64,000 bases of DNA from Herpetosiphon gulosus (GTDB lineage: Bacteria; Chloroflexota; Chloroflexia; Chloroflexales; Herpetosiphonaceae), in contig NZ_BAABRU010000003.1 in the NCBI RefSeq assembly GCF_039545135.1, forward strand, positions 62,001 through 126,000. The letters run 5' to 3'. The notes under the pieces are model-generated. The model was not told the DNA's origin. It searched no databases and was given only the letters and a program-made list of their open reading frames with translations. A program made the translations under genes and the position numbers. Positions 17,495 to 26,873 of this stretch are shown in pieces. How positions within the stretch are numbered: position 1 is the first letter of the stretch; every line of letters starts with the position of its first letter.

Positions 17495-18499
17495 TTACCC
17501 TACTAAACGCGCTTCGGGGCCAGCACCATTAACGATCGTCCACTGGACTGCATCCAACTCGCAGAGGCGTGCCTCAACTTCGGGAGCATCTTTGGCTTCG
17601 CAAATCACATGCACATTCGGGCCAGCATCAATTGTCCAATAGCTTTGTAAATTGTCTTGAGCACGCCAGCGCTGCACTGCTTGCATCACCGCTAAAGTAC
17701 CAGGCAACCAATACATGGTTGATGGTTGAGCAGTCATGGCAATCACGTGCATCGACATGGCATCAGCTTCCGAGGCCCGCCCCAAGCGCTCAATATCGCG
17801 TTCGAGAATACCTTGGCGCACATCGGCCAAACGTTGTTCAATCCCTTCCAAGCGCACTGGAAAATAGGGACTGGTCGTGGCAACACTATGGCCACTAGTT
17901 GAGGCTACATGCTTGGCTTCAGTGCTAATCACCGCCACAATATCGACCAAATTCCAGTGCTCAGGTGGGGCAATTTGGGCTGCATACGAGCCAGCATGCG
18001 TGCCATCGTTGTACCATTCAACAAAGCCAGCCGGAATCGAGCGGCAGGCCGAACCCGAGCCAGAGAGCCGCGTCAAGCGCGATAATTCAGCTTCATCAAG
18101 CTCTAAACGAAAGGCCGAAGTCGCAGCCCGAGTTAGCGCCGCAAAGGCCGCCGCCGACGAAGCGATACCAGCATCAGAAGGGAAATTATTGCGCGAACGC
18201 ACTTCAACCCGCTCGGCAACCCCAGCCAATTGACGCAAACGCTCAATCTGCTGAATCACCCGCTCAAATTGCCGACCTTTGGCCTGAACTTCTTCGCCGC
18301 CGCTTAAGGCTAGCCACACGCTATCTTCCACGGCTTCGGGCAAACATTGTACGGTTGTCTCGGTTAGACAGCCATCAAGATTCATGGAGATCGAGCCATT
18401 GGTTGGAAGCGTCAGTTGCGAGTCGTGCTGGCCCCAATACTTGATAAACGCAATGTTGGCACAAGCCACTGCCGTTGCCGCATGCGAAAGCTGTTTCAT
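17495..18499 (-). CDS. mvaD: Diphosphomevalonate decarboxylase
   Basis: A 334-aa GHMP-superfamily enzyme. It decarboxylates mevalonate 5-diphosphate to isopentenyl diphosphate using ATP, in the cytoplasm. Family marks are ANIAFIKYWGQHD near residue 10, the N-terminal substrate loop LPTNGSISMNLD, the glycine/serine loop SDAGIASSAAAFAAL (about 115-129) and the SGSGSACRSIPAGFVEW block with the conserved Arg. The ATG at 18499 has GAGGA upstream with 5-nt spacing; the frame extends to 18517 without support. It indicates a mevalonate pathway, expected in this group. It is the first gene of the unit with the sortase and TPR genes. Confidence 0.94.
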   Translation of the reverse strand: MKQLSHAATAVACANIAFIKYWGQHDSQLTLPTNGSISMNLDGCLTETTVQCLPEAVEDSVWLALSGGEEVQAKGRQFERVIQQIERLRQLAGVAERVEVRSRNNFPSDAGIASSAAAFAALTRAATSAFRLELDEAELSRLTRLSGSGSACRSIPAGFVEWYNDGTHAGSYAAQIAPPEHWNLVDIVAVISTEAKHVASTSGHSVATTSPYFPVRLEGIEQRLADVRQGILERDIERLGRASEADAMSMHVIAMTAQPSTMYWLPGTLAVMQAVQRWRAQDNLQSYWTIDAGPNVHVICEAKDAPEVEARLCELDAVQWTIVNGAGPEARLVG

Positions 18500-18562
18500 A
18501 CCGTTCCTCACGTACAAATAAACAAATTCAGTAGTCGTATTGTAGCAGATCCGTAGGCTAAA

Positions 18563-18955
18563 TTAGGCTGGTGTGCAGACCACACAGCCTTGTTCAGTCA
18601 GATGTTGGGCTGGTAGCCAGCGCTGGCATTGTTCGCAACAACCACTTAATTTAATTGGTTCAATGCTGGTCGTGGGCAGTTGAGTCAAGCCCAAGGCAGT
18701 GCGTAATTCTTCATACTCACGCGCCGCCACCAACACCGCCCGATCAACCCGTTCGCCGCTAAATTCGAGGGTCAGCACCATTCCAGCCAACAAATTATGG
18801 CGCTCAGGAATGTTCTCCAAGGCTTTGGCATCGATCACCAATGGTCGCCAATCGTTGTGATCAGCAATCGCCATAACATCGAGGGTTACGGTATCGCCGC
18901 CAAAAAAACCGCCATAATTATGAACTTCGCTCACTTCGAAAAGCTCAGACATCAT
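18563..18955 (-). CDS. Small protein with C-terminal zinc-ribbon-like Cys cluster
   Basis: About 130 aa, no recognised family. The first 90 residues are mixed alpha/beta with no membrane segment. The C-terminus carries CCEQC and CVVC (about residues 105-128), spaced like a treble-clef or zinc-ribbon metal site. Two adjacent ATG codons (18955 and 18952) follow GAGGAC; the second has better spacing. It is in the same direction as the cyclase upstream, separated by the GC-rich repeat copy 2. Confidence 0.65.
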   Translation of the reverse strand: MMSELFEVSEVHNYGGFFGGDTVTLDVMAIADHNDWRPLVIDAKALENIPERHNLLAGMVLTLEFSGERVDRAVLVAAREYEELRTALGLTQLPTTSIEPIKLSGCCEQCQRWLPAQHLTEQGCVVCTPA

Positions 18956-18986
18956 TGTCCTCAACTAAAATGTAGGCTCCGTCACT

Positions 18987-19086
18987 CCTAGCCCCCTCTC
19001 CCACTGCGACGGGAGAGGGAGTTCCAATTTCGATAGATGGTTCCACCCTCGCTCGCTTGCGGGAGAGGGGGCTAGGGGGTGAGGGA
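18987..19086. repeat. GC-rich inverted repeat, copy 2, overlapping a gene end
   Basis: A 16-bp perfect inverted repeat: CCTAGCCCCCTCTCCC (18987-19002) with GGGAGAGGGGGCTAGG (19061-19076), each arm also making a smaller hairpin. The right arm runs into the cyclase coding sequence: the last codons and the TAG stop at 19072-19074 lie in the repeat. Confidence 0.85.
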
Positions 19087-20658
19087 ACGCACCGCTTCAA
19101 TACTATAGGCTTGGACCAACTGCGAAATATGGCGTAAACTCAACGGAGCCACGGGTACAGCTTGCACTTCTTCGCGCACTGCATCGTAAGTGGCTTGGCT
19201 GACTAAGATTTGATTGGGCAAAGCCGCACTACACAAACGCGCCGCCAAATTCATATCCGAGCCAATCGCGGTATAGTTCATCATTTGCGATGAGCCAATG
19301 TTGCCTACAACCACTTCGCCCGAGGCAATCCCGATGCCAATTGCCACCGCTGGCAAGCCTTGATTCTGCCATTCAAGCATCAATTCAGTATGCCGCGCTT
19401 GCATCAACAGGCCAGTTTGCACCGCCAGCAACGGGTGTTGCTCATAGGGCAAGGGCGCACCAAAAAAGGCCACAATTTCATCGCCGACAAATTTATCGAC
19501 CGTGCCACCAGCATTGCGAATAATCGTGGTCATGGCCGAGAGATGTTCGTTGAGCATGCGAGCGACTACATCAGCTGGCAACTGCTCGGAAACTGTGGTA
19601 AAGCCGCGCATATCCGAAAAAAGCATCGATAATTGTTGGCGATGCACATTCAGATAATCGTTGCCAGGCGTGCGCAACATCAAATCGACCACATCGGGGC
19701 TGACATAGCGGGCAAAGGTTTCACGAATATGGCGTTGTTGACGATCTTCAAACAAGGCCGTATCCATTTGCGAAGCGATTGCATTCAACATTTTAACTTC
19801 GTGAATGCTAAAACCCCGTGTGCCTGGTGGATTGGCCCCACCAAAAACCCCAATAATTTGATTTTTCAAAATCAAAGGCACGCCGATATAGGCTCCAATT
19901 GTTTGATCGATCTGTTCGCGGCGCACCAATTTGCCTTGATCGACGGTTTGCCGCGCTAAATTGCGCAAGACTTGCGACACTTCAGTGCACGGGTCGGCCA
20001 CGTCAGCATGCGAAGCAGCACGAAATTCAAGCTCATGCTCCTCGGCGGTATAGAGCATAATAAAGCTCCAAGCAGCGCCAATCGTCTCGGAGAGCAAACC
20101 CAAAGCCGCGCCTAAACCCTGCTCGAAATCGGGTGTCGCATCAATCAAACGATCCAAGCGATAAATCGTTTCGAGTTCGCGGTTGCGCGATTGCACTTGT
20201 TGGAATAAGCGCAAGCCTGCCATGGCCGAATCGATTTGTGAACACATGGCATCCATCAAGCGTCGATCATCAGCCGACCAATGGTGATCAGCCGAGCCAA
20301 GCACCAGCACACCCAATCGCTCACCTTTAACCGAGAGCGAACGCACAATTATTTCTGAATCGCCCTCTTGCAAGGCTGAGGTTTCGCCGCCAGCCAAAGC
20401 ATTGGTCAGGGCCAACATCAAACTAGCAGCATCATTTGGTCGCCAGCGCTCGATCGTAATATTTTGGGCGGGGCAATCTTCCAAATCAAGGGTGATCAAT
20501 TGCAGCAAATCGGGCTGTAATACTCCACGAATAATTGCGGCACAGCCAGTTAAAAAGGTTTCGGTGGAGTCAGTTGTATCGCGGAGAGCATCGAGATCGT
20601 AAATCGCCCGTAGCTCTCGATGGCATAACGAGAGTTCATGCTTTAGTTGTTCGGGCAT
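19072..20658 (-). CDS. GAF-GAF-class III adenylate/guanylate cyclase
   Basis: A 528-aa cytoplasmic protein. Two GAF sensor domains (about residues 25-150 and 165-315) precede a class III cyclase domain (about 345-525). The catalytic residues are present: metal Asp in MLFSDMRGFTT and VGDEIVAFFG, the base-recognition Lys in TVDKFVGD, and the transition-state Asn/Arg in DMNLAARLC. It should make cAMP or cGMP in response to a ligand or redox signal at the GAF domains. ATG 20658 has GGAGG upstream. The last residues SLTP and the stop come from the intergenic repeat, so the C-terminus was probably rewritten when the repeat arrived. Confidence 0.92.
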   Translation of the reverse strand: MPEQLKHELSLCHRELRAIYDLDALRDTTDSTETFLTGCAAIIRGVLQPDLLQLITLDLEDCPAQNITIERWRPNDAASLMLALTNALAGGETSALQEGDSEIIVRSLSVKGERLGVLVLGSADHHWSADDRRLMDAMCSQIDSAMAGLRLFQQVQSRNRELETIYRLDRLIDATPDFEQGLGAALGLLSETIGAAWSFIMLYTAEEHELEFRAASHADVADPCTEVSQVLRNLARQTVDQGKLVRREQIDQTIGAYIGVPLILKNQIIGVFGGANPPGTRGFSIHEVKMLNAIASQMDTALFEDRQQRHIRETFARYVSPDVVDLMLRTPGNDYLNVHRQQLSMLFSDMRGFTTVSEQLPADVVARMLNEHLSAMTTIIRNAGGTVDKFVGDEIVAFFGAPLPYEQHPLLAVQTGLLMQARHTELMLEWQNQGLPAVAIGIGIASGEVVVGNIGSSQMMNYTAIGSDMNLAARLCSAALPNQILVSQATYDAVREEVQAVPVAPLSLRHISQLVQAYSIEAVRSLTP

Positions 20659-20739
20659 ACGCGCAGCACCTCCTTGAGCCAGCAAAAACGTGGATTAACA
20701 ACGCCAGTATAGCATGAACTGCTAGCTGCGAAATAGCAC

Positions 20740-20772
20740 AAAAAAGGGCGACAGCACCACACTGTCACCCCT
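20740..20772 (-). terminator. Terminator after the response regulator
   Basis: On the minus strand a GGGTGACAG/CTGTCGCCC stem (one G-T pair) is followed by TTTTTT. Confidence 0.85.
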
Positions 20773-20795
20773 TGAAACCCAATACCTATGCAGTT

Positions 20796-21263
20796 TTAGT
20801 TGACATCCCAGACGATTTCGCCACGCAAGACACGGGCAATTTGTTCAGGGAAGTTCTTGACTGAAATCGGCTTAGCAATAAAGCCATCGAAGCCCGAAAC
20901 CCGAGCGCGTTCAGCTTCATCACGTGAACCATTAGCAGTCATAGCCACAATTTTGGTGCGCTTAAGCTCAGGCAAGGCCCGCAACTTTTGAAACACAATA
21001 TGACCATTTTCACGGGGGATGCGAATATCCAGCAGAATTAGGTCGAGAAAGCTCAATGTAGGGTTTTGACGTACTTGCGGCGAGTTTAACCAACTGAAGA
21101 AGGCATCTCCTGACGGACGAGCGTTGCAGTAGGCAACACCGATCTGCTCGCGCAGAATCCGTAACGTCAAATTCATGCTGTCAACGTTATCTTCGATTAC
21201 CATCACTTTTGCACGGCTTGCGACGACGATAGGCGAAGCGCTCGGTCGAACAACCGGATACAT
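20796..21263 (-). CDS. Single-domain response regulator (CheY-like)
   Basis: A 155-aa receiver domain with no output domain. The acidic pair VIEDN (about residues 23-27), phospho-acceptor Asp in LILLDIRIP (about 77), Thr in VAMTANG and Lys in IAKPIS are present. It probably relays a phosphate or signals by protein contact. No histidine kinase is nearby. ATG 21263 has GGAGA upstream; a longer frame to 21287 lacks support. The terminator at 20740-20772 ends the transcript. Confidence 0.92.
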   Translation of the reverse strand: MYPVVRPSASPIVVASRAKVMVIEDNVDSMNLTLRILREQIGVAYCNARPSGDAFFSWLNSPQVRQNPTLSFLDLILLDIRIPRENGHIVFQKLRALPELKRTKIVAMTANGSRDEAERARVSGFDGFIAKPISVKNFPEQIARVLRGEIVWDVN

Positions 21264-21707
21264 GGACTTTCTCCAAAACGAACACAATAACCCTTACTAC
21301 GCAGCAGCCGTCGATGCACGGTTGGTTATCGCTCGTGACATTGCTCGATAACAGTCATCCTAGAGGCTAGTCCTTTTGGGTCATCGAGCTAGTACCCAAA
21401 GAACTGTTGTATTGTACTTGAATTTCGACGCTCAAATATCAAGTTTTGGTTAAGAAATTGCGCCAACAAATGAGCATCTGCTCATCCAAAACGAGTGCTT
21501 GTAGCAGAGCAAACGACAGGTTATGCTGGCATTGGTGCTGGCTCTGCGGCTGCTTTCCCATTGGAACTATGAGCCAACATTGCAGCAACACAATTGCCTG
21601 ATTTGTGTTGCTAGTGTACCGTATAGCTCAGGATGTCGCCCATCCACTGTTAACCTGATTTCGCAACCAAGCCAGGTGCAACCCATCCCAAGGAGTCGCT
21701 TGCGTTT
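21264..21707. other. Divergent promoter region, no supported gene
   Basis: It separates the response regulator from the XRE-NB-ARC gene. TTTGGGT (21375-21381) and ACCCAAA (21394-21400) form a 7-bp inverted repeat of uncertain meaning. An open frame from 21523 overlaps the real gene out of frame and is not supported. Confidence 0.5.
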
Positions 21708-24122
21708 ATGCCAGAAGCACGATCATTTGGTCAACAATTGCGCGACTATCGCCATCAACGTCAACTTACCCAAGCAGCTTTGGCCGAGGAAGTTGGCTGC
21801 GCGGTCGAGAGTATTCGCAAAATGGAGGCCAATCGCCAGCGGCCATCACGCAGTTTGGCCGCTCGTTTAGCCAAGATTTTGCAGTTATCAGCTGAGCAAA
21901 GCCAGATTTTTTGTGCCCAAGCTCGTGTGGTTGGCACTGCTGAGGTCAATTCAGCGCCAAAACCAAGCGGCTTGCCATTAACTGCCACCAAGCTGATCAA
22001 TCGCCAAACTGAGCTTGCCACGCTGCAAACCTATCTCAACGCAGAGCATATTCGCATGATCACCCTGACTGGGCCAGGTGGTGTGGGTAAAACTCGCCTC
22101 GCGCTGCAAATTGCTCAACACAGCCACAAGCATTTCCCTGATGGGGTGTATTTTGTCGATTTGGCGCAAGCTAGCAACGTGGCAGATATTGGTTTAGCCC
22201 TCAGCCAAACACTCAATCTGCCCAGTAGCAAATATGCTTGGCAACACCACATTCAATTGCACTATCAACAAGCCCGCATCCTGTTGATTCTCGATAATGT
22301 AGAGCAATTGGTCAGTGCCGCCGAGCATTTTCGTGGTTTGCTTGACCATACCACCAACCTCAAATTGCTGTTGACCAGTCGCACACTGTTGCATTGCGCT
22401 GGCGAATATGCGATTCCGCTGACACCGTTGAGCTTGCCAACCGCCGATGCCAAGCTCAACGAGCTCAAAACCAACCCCGCTGTGCAACTTTTTGTCCAAC
22501 GAGCGCAAACGCTTAACCCGCAATTTGCCCTGACCAACCACAATGCCGAAGCAATCAAACAGATTTGTTGGCAGGTCGATGGCTTGCCCTTGGCCTTAGA
22601 ATTGGCGGCAGCTCGTACCCGTTTGCTCACGCCTGAAGCCTTAGTGGCCTATTTACAACCACCCTTGGCCTTGCTCAGCACCAATGATCCGACTGCGCCA
22701 GCCCGCCACCAAAGTATGCACAACGCAATTAATTGGAGCTATCAGCAAATTTCGCCCAAGCAACAACAGCTTTTGCGCCAATTAGCAATCTTTCAAGCAG
22801 GCTGCACCCTTGATGCGATTCAGGCAATTGTGCCAAACAATAATCAGCTTGATCTGCTAGAGCAATTAGCCAGCTTAATTGACCATAGTTTGCTCAACAT
22901 GCAAGCTGAAGCTGAACAGCCCCAACGTTTTAGCATGCTCAGCTTGATTCATGAATTTGCGGCCCAGCAATTAGCTGAACAAGCCGAATTTCCTAAACTT
23001 GCGCAACGGCATCTCAATTATTATGTCATGTACTGTGAATCGCTTAGCCAGCAACTTTTCGCGGCACGGCAAGCGCTTTTGCCGGAGCGCGAGAATATTC
23101 GGGCAGCAATTAACTGGGCGATCAGCACCCAGAATTGGGTTGCAGCCAGCAGTTGCATCTTGCCCTTAGCTGAATTTTGGTATCGTTATGGGGCAGCCGA
23201 GGAGCTACAAATGTGGCTAGCTTGGCTTAGCAGCCAACCAATTGATTCAGCAACTCAAGCTCGTTGCAACGAAATGCAGGGCTATATTGCGGCCTTTCTG
23301 CAAAGCCAATATCGCGATGGACAGGCTTGGTATCAACAAGCTTTGGCCCAACATCAAGCCCTACAACAACCTGCGGCCATCGCCGACAATCTCGCTAAAT
23401 TGGGCGAAATTGCTATGGAGCAAGGCCATTATGCCCAAGCGCTTGAGCACTATCGCCACGCTTGTAGCATTCATGAACAGCTTGGCGACCAAGCTTCGGT
23501 CTTCGCCATGCACGATTGCCAAGCAATGGTCTTGCTGCGCCAAGGTCAATTTGGCCATGCTCAACAGCTTTTACAACAAAGCTTAGATTATTGGCAGCAA
23601 CAACAGATTTTGCCCAGCCTTGCATTTAGCCTGAATTACCTTGGCATGATTGCTTTTTATCAGCTGCGTTTGAGCAAAGCCCAACAGGCCCATGAGCAAG
23701 CCTTGGCAATTTGGCAAACCCTCGATGATCAACGTGGGATCGCCTCGGCTTTGAATGCATTAGCGCCAGTGTTATTGCACCAGAACCAAATTGCTGCTGC
23801 ACTCACAGCAATCAAGCAAAGTTTGCACATTCGCTGGAGTTTGCACGATTACGATGGCCTCGCTTGGAATTTAGAGCGTTTTGGTGAAATTTTGAGCAAA
23901 ACAGATCAAGCTGAATTGGCGCTGCAATGCTGGAGCAAGGCCAAGCAACTGCGCGATGAGCTAGCCTTGCCACTCTTTGAGGCCGAGCAAAAACGCTTAC
24001 AAATCCACATCAAGCAAGCTAAGCAACAATTAACCTCAGCTCAGGCGCAACAGCTGTGGTTTAGTAGCCAAAACGTGGCTTTAGCGCAATTGATTCAGAC
24101 ATTGCTTGGACTAACTCCTTAA
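21708..24122 (+). CDS. XRE-HTH / NB-ARC / TPR transcriptional regulator
   Basis: An 804-aa STAND regulator. The N-terminal XRE helix-turn-helix (residues 5-65, RQLTQAALAEEVGCAVESIR) is followed by an NB-ARC ATPase with Walker A TGPGGVGKTRLAL (about 121-133), Walker B LLILDNVEQL (about 188), sensor LLTSRT and GLPLALELAAART. Half a dozen TPRs follow from about residue 480. In this architecture ligand or partner binding to the TPRs opens the ATPase and controls DNA binding. The glucanase gene is the next gene on the same strand, about 100 bp downstream, and may be a target. AAGGAG lies about 12 nt before the ATG. Confidence 0.9.
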   Translation: MPEARSFGQQLRDYRHQRQLTQAALAEEVGCAVESIRKMEANRQRPSRSLAARLAKILQLSAEQSQIFCAQARVVGTAEVNSAPKPSGLPLTATKLINRQTELATLQTYLNAEHIRMITLTGPGGVGKTRLALQIAQHSHKHFPDGVYFVDLAQASNVADIGLALSQTLNLPSSKYAWQHHIQLHYQQARILLILDNVEQLVSAAEHFRGLLDHTTNLKLLLTSRTLLHCAGEYAIPLTPLSLPTADAKLNELKTNPAVQLFVQRAQTLNPQFALTNHNAEAIKQICWQVDGLPLALELAAARTRLLTPEALVAYLQPPLALLSTNDPTAPARHQSMHNAINWSYQQISPKQQQLLRQLAIFQAGCTLDAIQAIVPNNNQLDLLEQLASLIDHSLLNMQAEAEQPQRFSMLSLIHEFAAQQLAEQAEFPKLAQRHLNYYVMYCESLSQQLFAARQALLPERENIRAAINWAISTQNWVAASSCILPLAEFWYRYGAAEELQMWLAWLSSQPIDSATQARCNEMQGYIAAFLQSQYRDGQAWYQQALAQHQALQQPAAIADNLAKLGEIAMEQGHYAQALEHYRHACSIHEQLGDQASVFAMHDCQAMVLLRQGQFGHAQQLLQQSLDYWQQQQILPSLAFSLNYLGMIAFYQLRLSKAQQAHEQALAIWQTLDDQRGIASALNALAPVLLHQNQIAAALTAIKQSLHIRWSLHDYDGLAWNLERFGEILSKTDQAELALQCWSKAKQLRDELALPLFEAEQKRLQIHIKQAKQQLTSAQAQQLWFSSQNVALAQLIQTLLGLTP

Positions 24123-24218
24123 ATTTCTTTAAAAATACCCCGCTTTTACCCCAGTTTTCACCCTTCTGTTGGTGGGCAGGTTTTGGTCTAATAGGCTTGC
24201 TAGTCAACGAAGGAGGTC

Positions 24219-26195
24219 ATGCGCCCAACAAGCCAAGCGAAAACTGCGCGATTCAAACCGCAATCTAGTACGGGGTACAGTATGAAAGTTTATAAGCCAA
24301 TGCTCAAACTCATTGCAGCTTTTTTGGTCTTTTTACCGCTCGTTACCAGTGCTGCCAGCAGCACCGAGCACTTTAATCAACCAATCAGTAATTCCAGTAT
24401 GTTTAGCTGGTACACCAACTCCAGCACCGCCACGGGCACGGCCAACATCAGCGATAGCCAAGCCCAAGATGGCAAAATTCTGCGGCTTTCGATTGCTGCT
24501 GGCCAAACTGCCTATCCAGGCCAAGGCTCGAACTTGGTTTCGCGCCAAATGTATCATTATGGCACGTATGAAGCTCGCATGAAAACTGCCAACTGCGCCA
24601 GCGATGAAGGCGTGATCAACGGCTTCTTTACCTATTTCAATGATGGCAGCGATAGCAATGGCAACGGCTTGCCCGATAACAGCGAAATCGATTTTGAATG
24701 GCTCTGCGCCGAACCTCAATCAATCTTGATGACGATCTGGACTGATTACAACGATCCAACCGCGATCAGTCGGCGGGTCTATCGCAAGGTCAATTTGGCA
24801 ACTGGCACGATCGAATATACCCGCTACGCCACAACCTTCGGCGATAGCTATACCGATTTGTCGAATAGCCCCACTGAAAATCAACCAACGGCAGTACAAG
24901 CAATTCCAGGTTACAATTCAGCCACTAGCTACTACGAATATGGCTTCAATTGGACGGCCAGCAATGTCACCTTGTGGGTGGTGAATCCGAGCAACGGCCA
25001 AAAAATTGTGCTCTGGGATTATCGTGGGCCAAGCGCACGGATTCCCAAAAATCCGGCGGCCTTTATGGTCAATTTGTGGCATCACCCCAATTGGACTCCC
25101 GAATGCTGTGCGAACGCCACCAATCCACCACGCGCCACCCGTTCGATGGATGTTGATTGGTTACGTTTCACACCGCAAAGCGACATCCCAAGTGATACGA
25201 CCGCGCCAAGTGCACCCAGCAACTTGCAAGCACCCAGCAAAACCCACAACAGCGTGAATTTAAGCTGGAACGCCGCGACCGATAATGTTGGCGTGGTGGG
25301 CTACGATATTTATCAAAATGGCGGGGCCAATCCAGTTGCCAGCACCAGCAGCACCAACATCACGATCAGCGGGCTGAATCCCAGCACTGCCTATAGTTTC
25401 GCGGTCAAGGCACGTGATGCCGCTGGCAACCGCTCAGCCAGCAGCAACAGCCTGAGCGTCACCACCAACAATCAGCCAACCACGGGCAACGGTTTACAAG
25501 CCACTTTCGTCAAAACCTCAGATTGGGGCAATGGATACGTGGGAGTCTATCGGATTACCAATAATGGTAGCAGTGCCGTCGATGGCTGGACGCTTGGCTT
25601 TGATTTACCGAGCAATGCCACGATTTCAAGCTGGTGGGATGCGACTCAAGCCAAGAGCGGCAACCGCTATACCGCTGGCAATCTCGCATGGAACCGCCGC
25701 ATCGAGGTTGACCAAACTCGCGAATTTGGCTTCAGCGGAAGCTACAGCGGCGCATGGGTCAATCCCAGCAACTGCACGATCAACGGCCAAGCCTGTAGTG
25801 GCGGCACAACCAGCAGCAACGTGGCGCTTGGTCGGCCAGTCCAAGTTTCCTCAGTCGAAACCAGCGCTTTGGGCGGAGCCAACGCCACCGATGGCAACAG
25901 CGCCACCCGTTGGGCCAGCAGCTACAGCGATCCCCAATGGATTCAAGTTGATTTGGGCAGCAGCAAAAGCTTGACCAGAGTTGTGTTGAATTGGGAAGCA
26001 GCCTACGCGCGGGCCTATCAAGTGCAAGTCTCCGATGATGCGAGTACATGGCGCACCCTGAGCACTGTCAGCAACGGCGATGGCGGCAGCGATACGCTCA
26101 ATCTCACTGGCAGTGGGCGCTATTTGCGAATTTACGCAACCCAACGTGGCACCGAATGGGGCTACTCATTATGGGAAATCGCCGCCTATAACTAG
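24219..26195 (+). CDS. Secreted GH16 beta-glucanase with FN3, CBM2 and F5/8C modules
   Basis: A 658-aa exported enzyme. The signal peptide hydrophobic core is LIAAFLVFLPLVTSAAS. The GH16 domain (about residues 50-320) has the catalytic motif EIDFE (about 156-160); absence of the extra bulge residue points to the lichenase-like side of the family. An FN3 domain (about 326-415), a family 2 cellulose-binding module (about 424-525) and an F5/8 type C/CBM32 domain (about 532-657) follow. It should cut mixed-linkage or beta-1,3-glucan. The start at 24219 has AAGGAGG very close upstream; MKVYK at 24282 gives a more normal signal peptide. Confidence 0.92.
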   Translation: MRPTSQAKTARFKPQSSTGYSMKVYKPMLKLIAAFLVFLPLVTSAASSTEHFNQPISNSSMFSWYTNSSTATGTANISDSQAQDGKILRLSIAAGQTAYPGQGSNLVSRQMYHYGTYEARMKTANCASDEGVINGFFTYFNDGSDSNGNGLPDNSEIDFEWLCAEPQSILMTIWTDYNDPTAISRRVYRKVNLATGTIEYTRYATTFGDSYTDLSNSPTENQPTAVQAIPGYNSATSYYEYGFNWTASNVTLWVVNPSNGQKIVLWDYRGPSARIPKNPAAFMVNLWHHPNWTPECCANATNPPRATRSMDVDWLRFTPQSDIPSDTTAPSAPSNLQAPSKTHNSVNLSWNAATDNVGVVGYDIYQNGGANPVASTSSTNITISGLNPSTAYSFAVKARDAAGNRSASSNSLSVTTNNQPTTGNGLQATFVKTSDWGNGYVGVYRITNNGSSAVDGWTLGFDLPSNATISSWWDATQAKSGNRYTAGNLAWNRRIEVDQTREFGFSGSYSGAWVNPSNCTINGQACSGGTTSSNVALGRPVQVSSVETSALGGANATDGNSATRWASSYSDPQWIQVDLGSSKSLTRVVLNWEAAYARAYQVQVSDDASTWRTLSTVSNGDGGSDTLNLTGSGRYLRIYATQRGTEWGYSLWEIAAYN

Positions 26196-26223
26196 GGAGC
26201 GTCTGGCAACAACTCCCACGTTC

Positions 26224-26257
26224 AATCCCCTAGCTCTGATGTGGGCTAGGGGATTTT
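26224..26257 (+). terminator. Terminator after the glucanase
   Basis: An 11-bp perfect stem (26224-26234 with 26245-26255) followed by a short T run. It also lies in the opposite orientation just past the end of the next gene (26268). Confidence 0.85.
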
Positions 26258-26267
26258 TGATTTAACG

Positions 26268-26855
26268 TTATTCCTGATCGTTGGAAGTATCAAGCTCAGT
26301 CGAAATATTGCACAGTAGCAAAACCTCGCTACGCTTAACCCGCCGCCGATGCCGCGGATTTGGTGCAACTTCGGCATTGGCCATATATTCACGCAGTTTA
26401 CCGCTAGCAATCAAGCGTAACACGCGTTGCGTTGCCACATTACTGCCAACCAGCGGCGCATCGGGATACAGCAAGCGGGCGGCCTCAGTAATCGTAATTA
26501 AATCATCGGCATCAAGCCATGCCAGCACCGCCCCACAGACCACTCCAATCCCAGGCTGTGTCCAAAATTCGGCAGGAATAACCGGTTCAACACTCAAGGG
26601 AGCCTGCCACAAAAGACTACAAACATCATTAAGCACGCCTTTAATTTCAAAATAACGAGCAACCCCAGCACTCTCGCGCTCAATTTCGCCATTGGCAACC
26701 GCCACGAGCAAGCTCAGTTCTTGCTCCAAAAGGCCAGCTTCCGCTCCCGAATTACCTACCACCCCACCCCACCAGAGATGTTCAGCCAAACGCTGCTGTT
26801 GCTGCATGACAGCGGCCAGTGTAGTTTGCACAATCGTTACTTGATCAAATTGCAT
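26268..26855 (-). CDS. Protein with C-terminal excisionase/MerR-like DNA-binding region
   Basis: 195 aa, no close family recognised. Residues 1-120 are helical and acidic. The C-terminal part reads as a winged-helix of the excisionase/MerR type: ITITEAARLLYP then VLRLIASGKLREYM and a basic RHRRRVKRSEVLLL. A regulator role is therefore likely. ATG 26855 has GAGGA upstream. Two identical 14-bp palindromes lie 20-55 bp upstream and could be its own operator. It is divergent from the padR operon. Confidence 0.65.
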   Translation of the reverse strand: MQFDQVTIVQTTLAAVMQQQQRLAEHLWWGGVVGNSGAEAGLLEQELSLLVAVANGEIERESAGVARYFEIKGVLNDVCSLLWQAPLSVEPVIPAEFWTQPGIGVVCGAVLAWLDADDLITITEAARLLYPDAPLVGSNVATQRVLRLIASGKLREYMANAEVAPNPRHRRRVKRSEVLLLCNISTELDTSNDQE

Positions 26856-26873
26856 GCGCTATCCTCGATAATT

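Noticed and set aside
21523-21870. Open frame before the XRE-NB-ARC gene
   Set aside because: It overlaps the true gene out of frame and has no ribosome site.
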